Origin: Nocardia brevicatena NBRC 12119
GTDB lineage: Bacteria > Actinomycetota > Actinomycetes > Mycobacteriales > Mycobacteriaceae
Assembly (NCBI RefSeq): GCF_000308495.1
Contig: NZ_BAFU01000078.1
Location: forward strand, 1 to 64,000
DNA length: 64,000 nt
Reading direction: 5' to 3'
Made by a program: the position numbers and the translations under genes. This document shows, one piece after another, positions 52,477-60,447 of this stretch. A model generated the notes under the pieces. It did not search any database. It was given only the letters and a program-made list of their open reading frames with translations, and had not been told where the DNA came from. Each line of letters opens with the position of its first letter. The stretch's first letter is position 1.

Positions 52477-53297
52477 CGTCGTCTTCTCCCATCGGGTAAT
52501 AGATGAACGGCGAGCGCGATCGCCCCCGCCGACAGGACCAGCACCGGGCCGGGCGGCAGATCCAACGCGACCGCGGCCAGGAAACCGAGCACGTTCACCA
52601 CCAGCCCGACCACCACCGCCGCCGCCACCATGCCGGGCAGCGATCCGGCAAGGCGGCGCGCCGCCAGGGCGGGCAGTAGGGTCAGCGCGTCCACGAGCAG
52701 GGCGCCGGTCAGCCGGATACCCGCCGCCACGGCCACCGCGACCAGCACGAGCAGGACCATGGTGAGCCGGTCCACCCGCACTCCCGCGCAGGCGGCCAGC
52801 TCCCGGTCGTACAGCAGCAACCCCAACTGCCGGCGGCGGGTCAGATACACCAGCGGCACCACCGCCGCGAGCGCGCCGAGCAGCAGCACATCGCCGGGTC
52901 GGGTCGCCAGGATCGACCCCCACAGCAGTTCGAAGGCGCCGTTGGCATTGACACCCGAGATCGATAACACCAGCAGCGCACCGGCGATCGCCACACTCAT
53001 CAGCAGCCCCATCGCCCCGGACAGCCCACCGGGGCTGCGGGCGAGCGGGGTGAGCGAGGCCCCGGACACGGCGCAGGCCACCAGCGCGCACAGCAGCGGG
53101 TCCAGGCCGGTCAGCATGCCGACCGCGATCCCCAACAGGGCCACGTGCATCATCGCGAACCGGACCGGCATGATGTCCAGCCCGATGATGATCACGCCGA
53201 CGATCGGCAGTCCGATGGCACCGAGGACGAGCGCGAGCAGCGCCCGCCGCACCGACGCCAGCTGCCACAGCTCGGCGAACTCCGCGGCCCTGTTCAC
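52419..53297 (-). CDS. ABC-3 family metal transporter permease
   Basis: Inner-membrane permease of 292 aa with about eight helices, of the ZnuB/TroC type: LLALVLGAIGLPIVGVIIIG, FAMMHVALLGIAVGMLTGLDPLL, GLLMSVAIAGALLVLSISG, MVLLVLVAVAVAAGIRLTGALLVDALTLLPALAARRL. The segment GIRLTGALLVDALTLLPA is the conserved permease core that meets the ATPase. Start ATG at 53297 overlaps the ATPase stop by 4 nt. The C-terminus is short, basic and cytoplasmic-like. Confidence 0.92.
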   Translation of the reverse strand: MNRAAEFAELWQLASVRRALLALVLGAIGLPIVGVIIIGLDIMPVRFAMMHVALLGIAVGMLTGLDPLLCALVACAVSGASLTPLARSPGGLSGAMGLLMSVAIAGALLVLSISGVNANGAFELLWGSILATRPGDVLLLGALAAVVPLVYLTRRRQLGLLLYDRELAACAGVRVDRLTMVLLVLVAVAVAAGIRLTGALLVDALTLLPALAARRLAGSLPGMVAAAVVVGLVVNVLGFLAAVALDLPPGPVLVLSAGAIALAVHLLPDGRRRRWFSPPGGRAPASDSVSPH

Positions 53298-53959
53298 CCG
53301 ATCCTCCGCCGGCCGAACTCCCGCAGACGACCGTCGGCCATCTCCAGTACGCGTTCACACCGCGCGGCCAGTGCCCGGTCGTGAGTGACCACCAGCAGCG
53401 TGGCGGGCAGATCGGTCAGTACCGCGCCGACCTCGGCCTGACCGGCGAAATCCAGTGCGGCGGTGGGTTCGTCGGCGAGTAGTGCGCCGGCACCCGCCGC
53501 GACGCACCCGAGCGCGCGGGCAAGGTACATCCGCTGCAGTTGCCCGCCGGAAAGCGTGTGCAGCGGTCGGTCGACCGATCCGGCCACCCCCAGCCGTTCG
53601 GCGGCGGCGACCGCGGCGGCGTAATCCCCACTGCTGTCGAGCAATTCCCGAGATAGCAGCGGAAACCGGCCCGGCGCCTGCCGCTGCGGTATCCAGGCGA
53701 CCGCGCGCCGGCGGCGTTCCCAGTCCCGCCCGGATCGCGCGACGGTCGCGTCCACGGTGACGGCCCCCGACGTGATCGGGTGCAGTCCGAGCACTGCGCG
53801 CAGCACTGTTGTCTTGCCCGAACCGTTGGTCCCGGTTATCGCCACTCGTTCACCGGCCCGGACCCGGAGGTCGACGCTGTGCACCACCGTCCGCCCGGCA
53901 TGCGCACAGCACACACCGGACAGCTCGATCTCCGAACCGGTTCTCGCCTTGTCGCCCAT
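53294..53959 (-). CDS. ABC transporter ATP-binding protein (metal-type)
   Basis: ATPase subunit of 221 aa. Seen: Walker A GTNGSGKTT (residues ~43-51), Q-loop WIPQRQAPG, signature LSGGQLQRMYLARAL (~134-148), Walker B GALLADEPTAALD and the H-loop VVTHDRALAA. First gene of the ATPase-permease-binding-protein operon. Relatives use it to import Zn, Mn or Fe. I looked for a Zur-type box upstream and saw none. Confidence 0.94.
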   Translation of the reverse strand: MGDKARTGSEIELSGVCCAHAGRTVVHSVDLRVRAGERVAITGTNGSGKTTVLRAVLGLHPITSGAVTVDATVARSGRDWERRRRAVAWIPQRQAPGRFPLLSRELLDSSGDYAAAVAAAERLGVAGSVDRPLHTLSGGQLQRMYLARALGCVAAGAGALLADEPTAALDFAGQAEVGAVLTDLPATLLVVTHDRALAARCERVLEMADGRLREFGRRRIG

Positions 53960-54321
53960 ATCGCATCACTGGTCGGTCGGGCGGAACGAAAAGTTCCCGC
54001 CCCTCGGAATCCGTACAACGGCGAGAACAACCGTCCGTAGGACACGGCGCGGGCCGGCTTGTCGAGCAGGCAGCGCAGCGCACAGCCCTCGCTCGGTGAC
54101 GGGCGGTGGGGGCACCAACCTGCACCTGGCGTGTGAGCAGGGCTGTCGTGTGCTGTCGGCGCTGGTCGGGCCGGTGACGACCCCGGTTCACGGCAGTGCT
54201 CAATGGGATCGGGTACTCCGCGGGGCGATTCGTGAGCGTGGCCGGCGTCATCGGGGTCCGCACGGTTGCGTGCGTCCGGCGCAAAGGTCTAATATAAGTT
54301 AAAACTTATTAAGGAGAGGGC
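53960..54321. other. Divergent promoter region of the ABC operon and SRPBCC gene
   Basis: 361 bp. Contains the ArsR-type palindrome at its right end. The rest is GC-rich without a recognisable gene or metal-regulator box. Confidence 0.4.
54294..54309. promoter_or_regulatory. ArsR-type operator
   Basis: ATAAGTT-AA-AACTTAT, perfect 7-bp arms, ending 12 nt before the SRPBCC ATG and overlapping the region before its RBS (AAGGAGA). AT-rich 7-2-7 palindromes are typical ArsR/SmtB sites. The ArsR gene is the second of this operon, which suggests autoregulation. Confidence 0.7.
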
Positions 54322-54978
54322 ATGCCACTGCTGACCGACCCCGCCGCCATCGCCGGGCTCGTAACCCGTGAGGTGCGCACCGGAACCCGGGACGGGGCAC
54401 CGACCAGGATCGCTGTCGCTCGACGCAGTTACCCCACCGACCGCGCCGACCTCTGGGACGCGGTGACCAATATCGAACGGATTCCGCGCTGGTTCCTGCC
54501 GATCAGCGGTGAGCTGCGGGTCGGCGGTCGCTACCGGCTCGAGGGCAACGCGCACGGTGTCGTCGAACAGTGCGACGCACCGGAACGGTTCGCGGTGACA
54601 TGGGAGATGGACAACCGGGTCTCCTGGCTGACCCTCGAGCTCACCGCCACCGCCGACGGCACCCAGCTCGAACTGGCGCACGAAGCGCCGGCCGACCCCG
54701 AGTTCTGGACGCAATACGGACCGGGCGCGGTCGGCGTGGGCTGGGATCTCGCCCTGATGGGACTGGGCCTGCATCTGGCGAGCGGAGCGCCGGTCGATCA
54801 GGCGGAGGCGATGCGTTTCCCGGCCACACCCGAAGGGGCGACATTCATCCGGACCGCGGCACTCGAATGGGCGGACGCGGCGACCGACGATGGCGACGAC
54901 CCGAACGCCGCACAAGCCGCGGCCGCGCGGACCATCGACGCCTACACCGCCGTTCCCGAGGACGGCTCCGACTCCTGA
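54322..54978 (+). CDS. SRPBCC (AHSA1-type) domain protein
   Basis: 218 aa with one START/Bet v1-like domain (residues ~28-150): RRSYPTDRADLWDAVTNIERIPRWFLPISG, LRVGGRYRLEGNAHGVVEQCD, TWEMDNRVSWLTLELTA, HEAPADPEFWTQYGPGAVGVGW. These domains bind hydrophobic small molecules. In actinobacteria they often sit beside an ArsR regulator, as here. RBS AAGGAGA just before the ATG. Its stop overlaps the ArsR start (TGATG). The actual ligand is unknown. Confidence 0.9.
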   Translation: MPLLTDPAAIAGLVTREVRTGTRDGAPTRIAVARRSYPTDRADLWDAVTNIERIPRWFLPISGELRVGGRYRLEGNAHGVVEQCDAPERFAVTWEMDNRVSWLTLELTATADGTQLELAHEAPADPEFWTQYGPGAVGVGWDLALMGLGLHLASGAPVDQAEAMRFPATPEGATFIRTAALEWADAATDDGDDPNAAQAAAARTIDAYTAVPEDGSDS

Positions 54979-55385
54979 TGGACGGTTCCGCGGCAAAGAT
55001 CTTCGAGGCGCTCGGCGACCCTGTCCGTCGCTGCATCCTCGAACTGGTGGCGACCGGCGAGCAGCCCGCGGGCACGATCGTCACCGCTGTCCAGGAACAC
55101 ACGTCGATCTCACAGCCCGGCGTCTCCCAGCACCTCAAGGTGCTCCGGGATGCCGGGCTGGTGAGCGTCCGCGCGGAGGGCACCCGACGGCTGTACAGCC
55201 TCGATCCCACGGGTCTCGATACGGCTCGGACCTGGCTGGCCGCACTCGTCGACCCATTGCACCAGTTCGCCCAGCCGCTCGACGCCCTCGCCACCGAGAT
55301 CGCTCGCGGCAAACGGGCCCGCCGCGCGGCCGGAGTCCCGCGGCCCGGAGACGAGTCTCCCGGACGGGAGATACGCCACGCCTGA
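54978..55385 (+). CDS. ArsR-family transcriptional regulator
   Basis: Winged-helix repressor of 135 aa: KIFEALGDPVRRCILELVATGE, then recognition helix SQPGVSQHLKVLRDAGLVSVRA and wing GTRRLYSLDP. It has none of the CxC-type metal-binding cysteines, so it probably senses something other than a metal, as do many ArsR proteins paired with SRPBCC genes. Translationally coupled to the SRPBCC gene and likely binds the palindrome at 54294-54309. Confidence 0.92.
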   Translation: MDGSAAKIFEALGDPVRRCILELVATGEQPAGTIVTAVQEHTSISQPGVSQHLKVLRDAGLVSVRAEGTRRLYSLDPTGLDTARTWLAALVDPLHQFAQPLDALATEIARGKRARRAAGVPRPGDESPGREIRHA

Positions 55386-55564
55386 CCGAGGGTTCGTACC
55401 GGGTGGGTCGTGCCGGAAAGCGCGGATTTCCTGCCGTAATCCGGCGAGGGGCGCGTCTTCGTCCCGGCATGCGCACAGCGCACGCCGAGCCACGCCGAGA
55501 CAAGCGCGATGGCAGACCCCGGCGTGGAGACGAGAGGTCCCTGAGCACGCGGACTACGAGCAGG

Positions 55565-56440
55565 TCAGCCCGATGGTCGGCCGGTGTCCCAGAGTCGTGG
55601 GAGTGACTGCCGGATCGCATCGGTGAGCGCCTGCTCGGCGTGATTGGGGGTGCTGTGGCGGTGGATCAGCACGAATTCCACGGTCCCGGGGTCGGGAAGA
55701 CCGAGCCGGTCGCCGATCGGGACGAGTCCGTCGGGCAGGAGAGAACGGGGGTGCACGATGTAGCCGAGTCCGGCCAGTACCGCCGCACGTAGCCCGGCAC
55801 GGGAGTTGGCCGTGCATGCGGGGCGGAGGGGCAGTCCCGCGTCGTGCAGGGCGGCGTACGCGCAAGACCGGGTGATGCTCGGTGGTGGATAGGCAACCAG
55901 GGGCACCGGGTCGGTGGCATCGCGATCACCGGTATCGGCCGGACCGGCCCACACCAATTGATCACTGTGGATGGGTTGCCCATGGGTTTCTCCCGGGCGG
56001 CGCATGACGAAGGCGAGATCCAGGTCGCCTGCTTGGAGCCGCTCGTGAACGGTGCGGCTCAGTCCGACGGTCAACTGGAGGTCGACCCGCGGATATCGGG
56101 CGCGGAAACCACGCAGGATTTGCGGCAGACCTCGGGCCACGAGGTCTTCGGCGGCACCGAACCGTAGCGGACCGGACAGCACCGACTCGGCGAAGTAGCG
56201 GTAGGCCCGCTCATGGGCCTCGAGGATCGCTTGCCCGAATCCCACCATCGCGGTGCCGTCAGGCGTCAATTCCATGCGGTGGGTATCGCGTGACAACAGC
56301 ACCGCGCCCGCCTGCCGTTCCAGCCGGGCGATGTGACCGCTGATGGTCGACTGTCGTACCCCGAGTTGCTCGGCGGCGGCGGAGAAACTGCCGGCCCGGA
56401 CGACTGTCAAGAAGCTGCGTACCAGGTTCGGATCGAACAT
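55565..56440 (-). CDS. LysR-family transcriptional regulator
   Basis: Regulator of 291 aa. N-terminal HTH (residues ~1-60): NLVRSFLTVVRAGSFSAAAEQL, RQSTISGHIARLERQAGAVL, then a LysR substrate-binding domain (LRFGAAEDLVARGLPQILRGF, VDLQLTVGLSRTVHERLQAGDLDLAFVMRR). The ATG at 56440 is fixed by AGGAGGTGGG directly upstream. It is divergent from the BASS transporter gene (82 bp), with a LysR-type site between, so it very likely controls that gene and perhaps the following carboxylate cluster. Confidence 0.93.
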   Translation of the reverse strand: MFDPNLVRSFLTVVRAGSFSAAAEQLGVRQSTISGHIARLERQAGAVLLSRDTHRMELTPDGTAMVGFGQAILEAHERAYRYFAESVLSGPLRFGAAEDLVARGLPQILRGFRARYPRVDLQLTVGLSRTVHERLQAGDLDLAFVMRRPGETHGQPIHSDQLVWAGPADTGDRDATDPVPLVAYPPPSITRSCAYAALHDAGLPLRPACTANSRAGLRAAVLAGLGYIVHPRSLLPDGLVPIGDRLGLPDPGTVEFVLIHRHSTPNHAEQALTDAIRQSLPRLWDTGRPSG

Positions 56441-56462
56441 CCCACCTCCTATCACGGATCGC

Positions 56463-56484
56463 GATGACAATTATCGCTGTCATC
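56463..56484. promoter_or_regulatory. LysR-type binding site
   Basis: Inverted repeat GATGACA...TGTCATC with 7-bp arms and an 8-nt spacer, containing a T-N11-A core, between the divergent LysR and transporter genes. Confidence 0.6.
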
Positions 56485-56522
56485 TTGTTTCCAGATAACG
56501 TACCGGTGGGTACGGTGGCGGC

Positions 56523-57503
56523 GTGAAGTTTGCGCAGGCGTTCGACGGGTTCGTGATGGCGATATTCGGAATGGTCGCGGTCGCTGTGCTCCTGCCCGCC
56601 CAGGGCGCGTTCATGGAGGCCGCGCAGTGGCTCGTGAAACTGGCGATCGCGGTGCTGTTCCTGCTGTACGGCATGCGTCTGGCGCCGTCCGAGGCGCTCG
56701 CCGGCCTCCGGCAGTGGCGCTTGCACGGGACGATCCTGGCCATCACCTACATCCTGTTCCCGTTGATCGGTCTGGCCGCGTGGGCACTCACCTCCGGAGC
56801 AATCGCCGACGAGCTGCGTGCCGGGCTGTTGTTTCTGAGCCTGGTGCCCTCCACGGTGCAATCATCGATCGCCTTCACCTCGATCGCAGGGGGAAATCTC
56901 CCGGGAGCCATCGTCAGCGCGTCCTTTTCCAATCTCCTCGGGGTGTTCGTCACACCGCTACTCGTGATCACGCTGATCGACACCGCGGGGTCCGCGCATA
57001 TCGATCCGTCCACAGCTGTGTACATCGTCGTACAGTTGCTGGTTCCATTCCTGATCGGACAGGCGCTGCGACCGAGGCTCGGCCCGTGGTTGCAGCGGCA
57101 TCGCCGTGCGGCGACATCGGTCGATCGCGGATCGATCCTGCTGGTGGTCTATGCCGCGTTCAGTGAGGGAATGAACGAACATATCTGGAGTACGACCTCG
57201 CCCGGCCAGATCCTCATCGTGAGCGCTATATGCTGCACAGTCCTCGCCACCGTCCTGGTCACCTGCACGCTGGTGGCCCGCCGTCTCCGTTTCGAATGGG
57301 CCGACCGGATCGTGATCATCTTCTGCGGGTCCAAGAAGAGCCTGGCGACCGGTCTGCCGATGGCGACGGTCCTGTTCACCGGACAGCCGGTCGGACTGCT
57401 GGTATTGCCGCTGATGATCTTCCACCAGATCCAGTTGATCGTCTGCGCCTGGCTCGCGTCGTCGTTCGCCGCGAAACGTGCAGTCACCGACCTGGCCCCG
57501 TAG
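56523..57503 (+). CDS. Bile acid:sodium symporter (BASS) family transporter
   Basis: Ten-helix membrane symporter of 326 aa of the YfeH/SLC10A7-like group. Seen: FGMVAVAVLLPAQGAFMEAAQW, VLFLLYGMRLAPSEALAGLRQWRLH (a group hallmark), FLSLVPSTVQSSIAFTSIAGGN, PFLIGQALRPRLGPWLQRH and CGSKKSLATGLPMATVLF, the conserved crossover segment. Relatives take up organic anions with Na+. Divergent from LysR. Its 3' end overlaps the convergent acyl-CoA dehydrogenase gene by 20 nt. It likely imports the acid used by the CoA ligase/transferase genes to the right (inference). Confidence 0.92.
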   Translation: MKFAQAFDGFVMAIFGMVAVAVLLPAQGAFMEAAQWLVKLAIAVLFLLYGMRLAPSEALAGLRQWRLHGTILAITYILFPLIGLAAWALTSGAIADELRAGLLFLSLVPSTVQSSIAFTSIAGGNLPGAIVSASFSNLLGVFVTPLLVITLIDTAGSAHIDPSTAVYIVVQLLVPFLIGQALRPRLGPWLQRHRRAATSVDRGSILLVVYAAFSEGMNEHIWSTTSPGQILIVSAICCTVLATVLVTCTLVARRLRFEWADRIVIIFCGSKKSLATGLPMATVLFTGQPVGLLVLPLMIFHQIQLIVCAWLASSFAAKRAVTDLAP

Positions 57504-58677
57504 TTTCGGCCGGCTCCCCCCCGGTGCCGTACACGCGCACCAGCCGGCGTGCGGTGGCCTCGATGTGGAACTCGTCCGCGCCGTCGAGGATTCGGGCCGC
57601 GCGAGCGACCCGGAGCAGACGCGTTAGGCCCGTGGCGGCCGTGAGTCCTTCGGCACCGAAGACCTGAATCGCCGAGTCCACCGCGGTGGTCAACGCGCGG
57701 GACGCGGACACCTTGGCCAGACTCACCTCGATCTGCGCCGGTTCACCGGCCGCGACGAGCCGCGCCGCCCGGTTGGTGACGAGCCGGGCGGACCGCACCG
57801 CCAATTCGGCCTCGAACAGCAACCGCTGCACCAGTTGCCGATCGGCCAGCACACCGTCCCCGAGCCGGCGATGCGCAGCCCGCGCGGCCAGTTGCTCGAG
57901 CGCGCGCTGCGCCTGACCGACCCACCGCAGCGCGCGCAGGGTGCGGCCCAGGGCGAGGCGTTCCCCGGCGATGGCCGACCCGGCGCCCACCGCGCCGACC
58001 AGGTGTGTTCCCGGCACCGCGATATCGTCGAAGGCGAGCTCGTACTGTCCGCCGACGCCCAGGACGTCGAGTTCGCGGACCACCTCGAAACCGGGTGCGT
58101 CGGTGGGCACGGCCACAATGGACAGCGCCTCGCGCGCGGGTCCGTCGCCGGTGCGGGCGACGACGAGGACGAGATCGGCGCGGCCGGCGCCGCTGGTGAA
58201 CCATTTGCGGCCGGTGATCCGCCATCCGTCACCGTCGCGGACCGCACGCGTGCGCAGCGCCGCCGGGTCGGAACCGGCCACGCCGGGTTCGGTCATGGCG
58301 TAGGCCACCCGGAGCCGTCCCGCCACCAGATCGGGCAGCACCGCCTCGCGCAGCCGCGGGTGCGCATGCGCGGCGAGCATACGCGCGGTGAGCAGGGACG
58401 CCGAACCCAGCGCCTCGGGCCCGTGATCGCTGCGGCCCTCGACCTCGGCGACGGCGAAGTACTCCGGCAGCGACAACCCCCCGCCCCCGTACTCGACGGG
58501 TAGCGGCAACGCCCACAGTCCCGCCTCCACGGCCAGGTCACGCAACCGATCCCAGGTCGCGACCTCCCCGGCGTCGAGCGTGGCCTCGACCGGAACGACT
58601 TGGCGCACAACGAAATCCCGGATCCGCCGCTGCAACGGTGTCGGGGACTGCTCGACACCGCGTATGGGGTCACTCAT
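57484..58677 (-). CDS. Acyl-CoA dehydrogenase, ACAD10/11-like
   Basis: FAD-dependent dehydrogenase of 397 aa. Seen: LPLPVEYGGGGLSLPEYFAV, VAYAMTEPGVAGSDPAALRT (flavin loop), WRITGRKWFTSGAGRADLVLVVARTG, and IQVFGAEGLTAATGLTRLLRVARAARILDGADEFH at the C-terminus. The usual catalytic Glu (EG motif) is Asp here (LDGADE), as in the ACAD10/11-type branch. Divergent from the CoA transferase-ligase pair across 87 bp. Together they would activate a carboxylic acid to its CoA ester and introduce a double bond. Confidence 0.92.
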   Translation of the reverse strand: MSDPIRGVEQSPTPLQRRIRDFVVRQVVPVEATLDAGEVATWDRLRDLAVEAGLWALPLPVEYGGGGLSLPEYFAVAEVEGRSDHGPEALGSASLLTARMLAAHAHPRLREAVLPDLVAGRLRVAYAMTEPGVAGSDPAALRTRAVRDGDGWRITGRKWFTSGAGRADLVLVVARTGDGPAREALSIVAVPTDAPGFEVVRELDVLGVGGQYELAFDDIAVPGTHLVGAVGAGSAIAGERLALGRTLRALRWVGQAQRALEQLAARAAHRRLGDGVLADRQLVQRLLFEAELAVRSARLVTNRAARLVAAGEPAQIEVSLAKVSASRALTTAVDSAIQVFGAEGLTAATGLTRLLRVARAARILDGADEFHIEATARRLVRVYGTGGEPAETTGPGR

Positions 58678-58764
58678 ACGCAGATCACACCATCCGGCCG
58701 GAACCGAACGGGCACGGCGCCCGACCTTGTGGACATCCGCAGTTGTCTCGGTGGAAGGCCGGTC

Positions 58765-60447
58765 ATGACGAAAACCTCCCTACTCGCCCGGGCGATTCCG
58801 CAGTTGTCGACGGGATCCACGGCATCCGTCGGCGGTGTGGGCGCCGCGGCGGATCTCGTGCGCCGTCAACTGCGCGCGCTCGGCGTCGCGGTCATCGACG
58901 CCCCCGAACCCGTCGACACGGCGGCGAACGCGCTGCTGCGGCTCGCCGACGGCCGGCGCCGCACGCTCATCGTGTCCTGGACCGAATCGGTCGCCGATCC
59001 GGCGATCACCGATGAGACGGCGGTCCAGGCCGGCTGCGGGGTGATGCACGTCAACGGCCGACGGGGCGGCCGACCCCGAGCCCTGATGGTGGACTACTGC
59101 GCCGCCGCCGCCGGCGCGCTCGGGATGACCGGGCTGCTGGCGAGCCTGTTGGTACCGGTCGACGAGCTGACCGTCCGGACCGGTGTCGCCGAGACCGCGC
59201 TGCTGGCGATATCGCAGTACCTGGCCGCGGCGGGCGCCGACGACCCGGAGGCGGTCGACCTCGCACCGGGCGGACCGCCGTTCGTCAGCGCCGACGACGT
59301 CCGGTTCGAAATCGAATCGTTGCGGCCCGAGCCGTGGGCGGCGTTCTGGACCGCGCTCGGCATCGAACCGCGCACCGTCGGAAAGGGCTGGAAACCGTTC
59401 CAGTTCCGCTACGCCACGGCCACCGCACCGCTACCGTCCGCCCTGCACGACGCGACCCGGGCACACGGATTCGCGGCCCTCACCCGCGTCGCGGCCGAGG
59501 CCGGTGTCTCGGTGTGCCGGCTGTACCGGCCGGACGAACCGGCGACCCCGCGACCGGACGCGCTCGCCGAACCATGGGCGGTCCGTATGCTGCCCAACGC
59601 AGCCGGCCGGCGGCGAGACCCACTGGCCGCCACGGTATCCGGTCCGCTGGCCGGGTTGCGGGTGCTGGAGGCGGGACGGCGCGTGCAGGCGCCGATGGCC
59701 GCCCACCTGCTGCGCCTGCTCGGTGCCCGGGTCACCCGGATCGAACCGCCCGGCGGTGATCCACTGCGTGATATGCCGCCCTACAGCGGCGATGTCTCGG
59801 CCCGCTGGCTGGCCCTCAACCGCGACAAGGACGCCGTCGAATTCGACATCACCTCGCCCGACGACCGGGCCGCGCTGCGGGCGGCAGCGACCGAAACCGA
59901 TGTCTTCCTGCACAACTGGGCTCCCGGCAAGGCCGAGGAACTGGGCCTGTCGGCCACCGATCTGCCGCCCGGTCTCGTCTACACCTACACATCCGGATGG
60001 TCCGGGCTCGAACTCGACGACCTCCCTCCGGGCACCGATTTCATGGTGCAGGCCCGCACCGGTCTGGCGTATCTCGTCGACACCCCCGAAACACCGCCGG
60101 CGCCGTCGTTGATGACCCTGCTCGACGTCCTGGGCGGCATTCTGGGAGCCGAGGCCACCGTGATCGGGCTGCTGGCGCGCCGCGAGACATCCGGCGGTGT
60201 CGCGGTCGAGAGCAGTCTGCTCGGTGCCGCCGATACCCTGCGGCGGCACGGCCTCACCTCGGTGGAAGCCGCTCTGCGGCAACCGTTCCGATCCGGCGGC
60301 GTATGGCACGCCGGTGCCGGCCGTGACGCGACCGTCACCGTCACCACCGATCTCGCCGACCTGCTCACCGACCCCCGATTCGCGACGGTCATCGGTCGCG
60401 ACGAGCACGGTTGTCCGGCCCTGACCACTCCCTGGAGACTGTCGTGA
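58765..60447 (+). CDS. Family III CoA transferase (CaiB/BaiF) with extra N-terminal half
   Basis: 560 aa, against ~400 for ordinary CaiB proteins. Residues ~293-515 are a CaiB-type core (GPLAGLRVLEAGRRVQAPMA, HLLRLLGARVTRIEPPGGDP, LNRDKDAVEFDI, LLDVLGGILGAEATVIGLLA). The N-terminal ~290 residues look like a degenerate relative of the same family (VQAGCGVMHVNGRRGGRPRA, MVDYCAAAAGALGMTGLLAS). Each half has an Asp at about the place of the catalytic Asp; which is used is unknown. It would move CoA between carboxylic acids. Start ATG 58765. Stop overlaps the ligase start (GTGA). Confidence 0.85.
   Translation: MTKTSLLARAIPQLSTGSTASVGGVGAAADLVRRQLRALGVAVIDAPEPVDTAANALLRLADGRRRTLIVSWTESVADPAITDETAVQAGCGVMHVNGRRGGRPRALMVDYCAAAAGALGMTGLLASLLVPVDELTVRTGVAETALLAISQYLAAAGADDPEAVDLAPGGPPFVSADDVRFEIESLRPEPWAAFWTALGIEPRTVGKGWKPFQFRYATATAPLPSALHDATRAHGFAALTRVAAEAGVSVCRLYRPDEPATPRPDALAEPWAVRMLPNAAGRRRDPLAATVSGPLAGLRVLEAGRRVQAPMAAHLLRLLGARVTRIEPPGGDPLRDMPPYSGDVSARWLALNRDKDAVEFDITSPDDRAALRAAATETDVFLHNWAPGKAEELGLSATDLPPGLVYTYTSGWSGLELDDLPPGTDFMVQARTGLAYLVDTPETPPAPSLMTLLDVLGGILGAEATVIGLLARRETSGGVAVESSLLGAADTLRRHGLTSVEAALRQPFRSGGVWHAGAGRDATVTVTTDLADLLTDPRFATVIGRDEHGCPALTTPWRLS

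Noticed and set aside
53960-54290. Zur or other metal-regulator box before the ABC operon
   Set aside because: No TGAAAATCATTTTCA-like palindrome found.
53890-55480. 16-bp match (CCCGGCATGCGCACAG) shared by 53890-53905 and 55466-55481 regions
   Set aside because: One copy is inside the ATPase coding sequence and the match does not extend; probably chance in GC-rich DNA.
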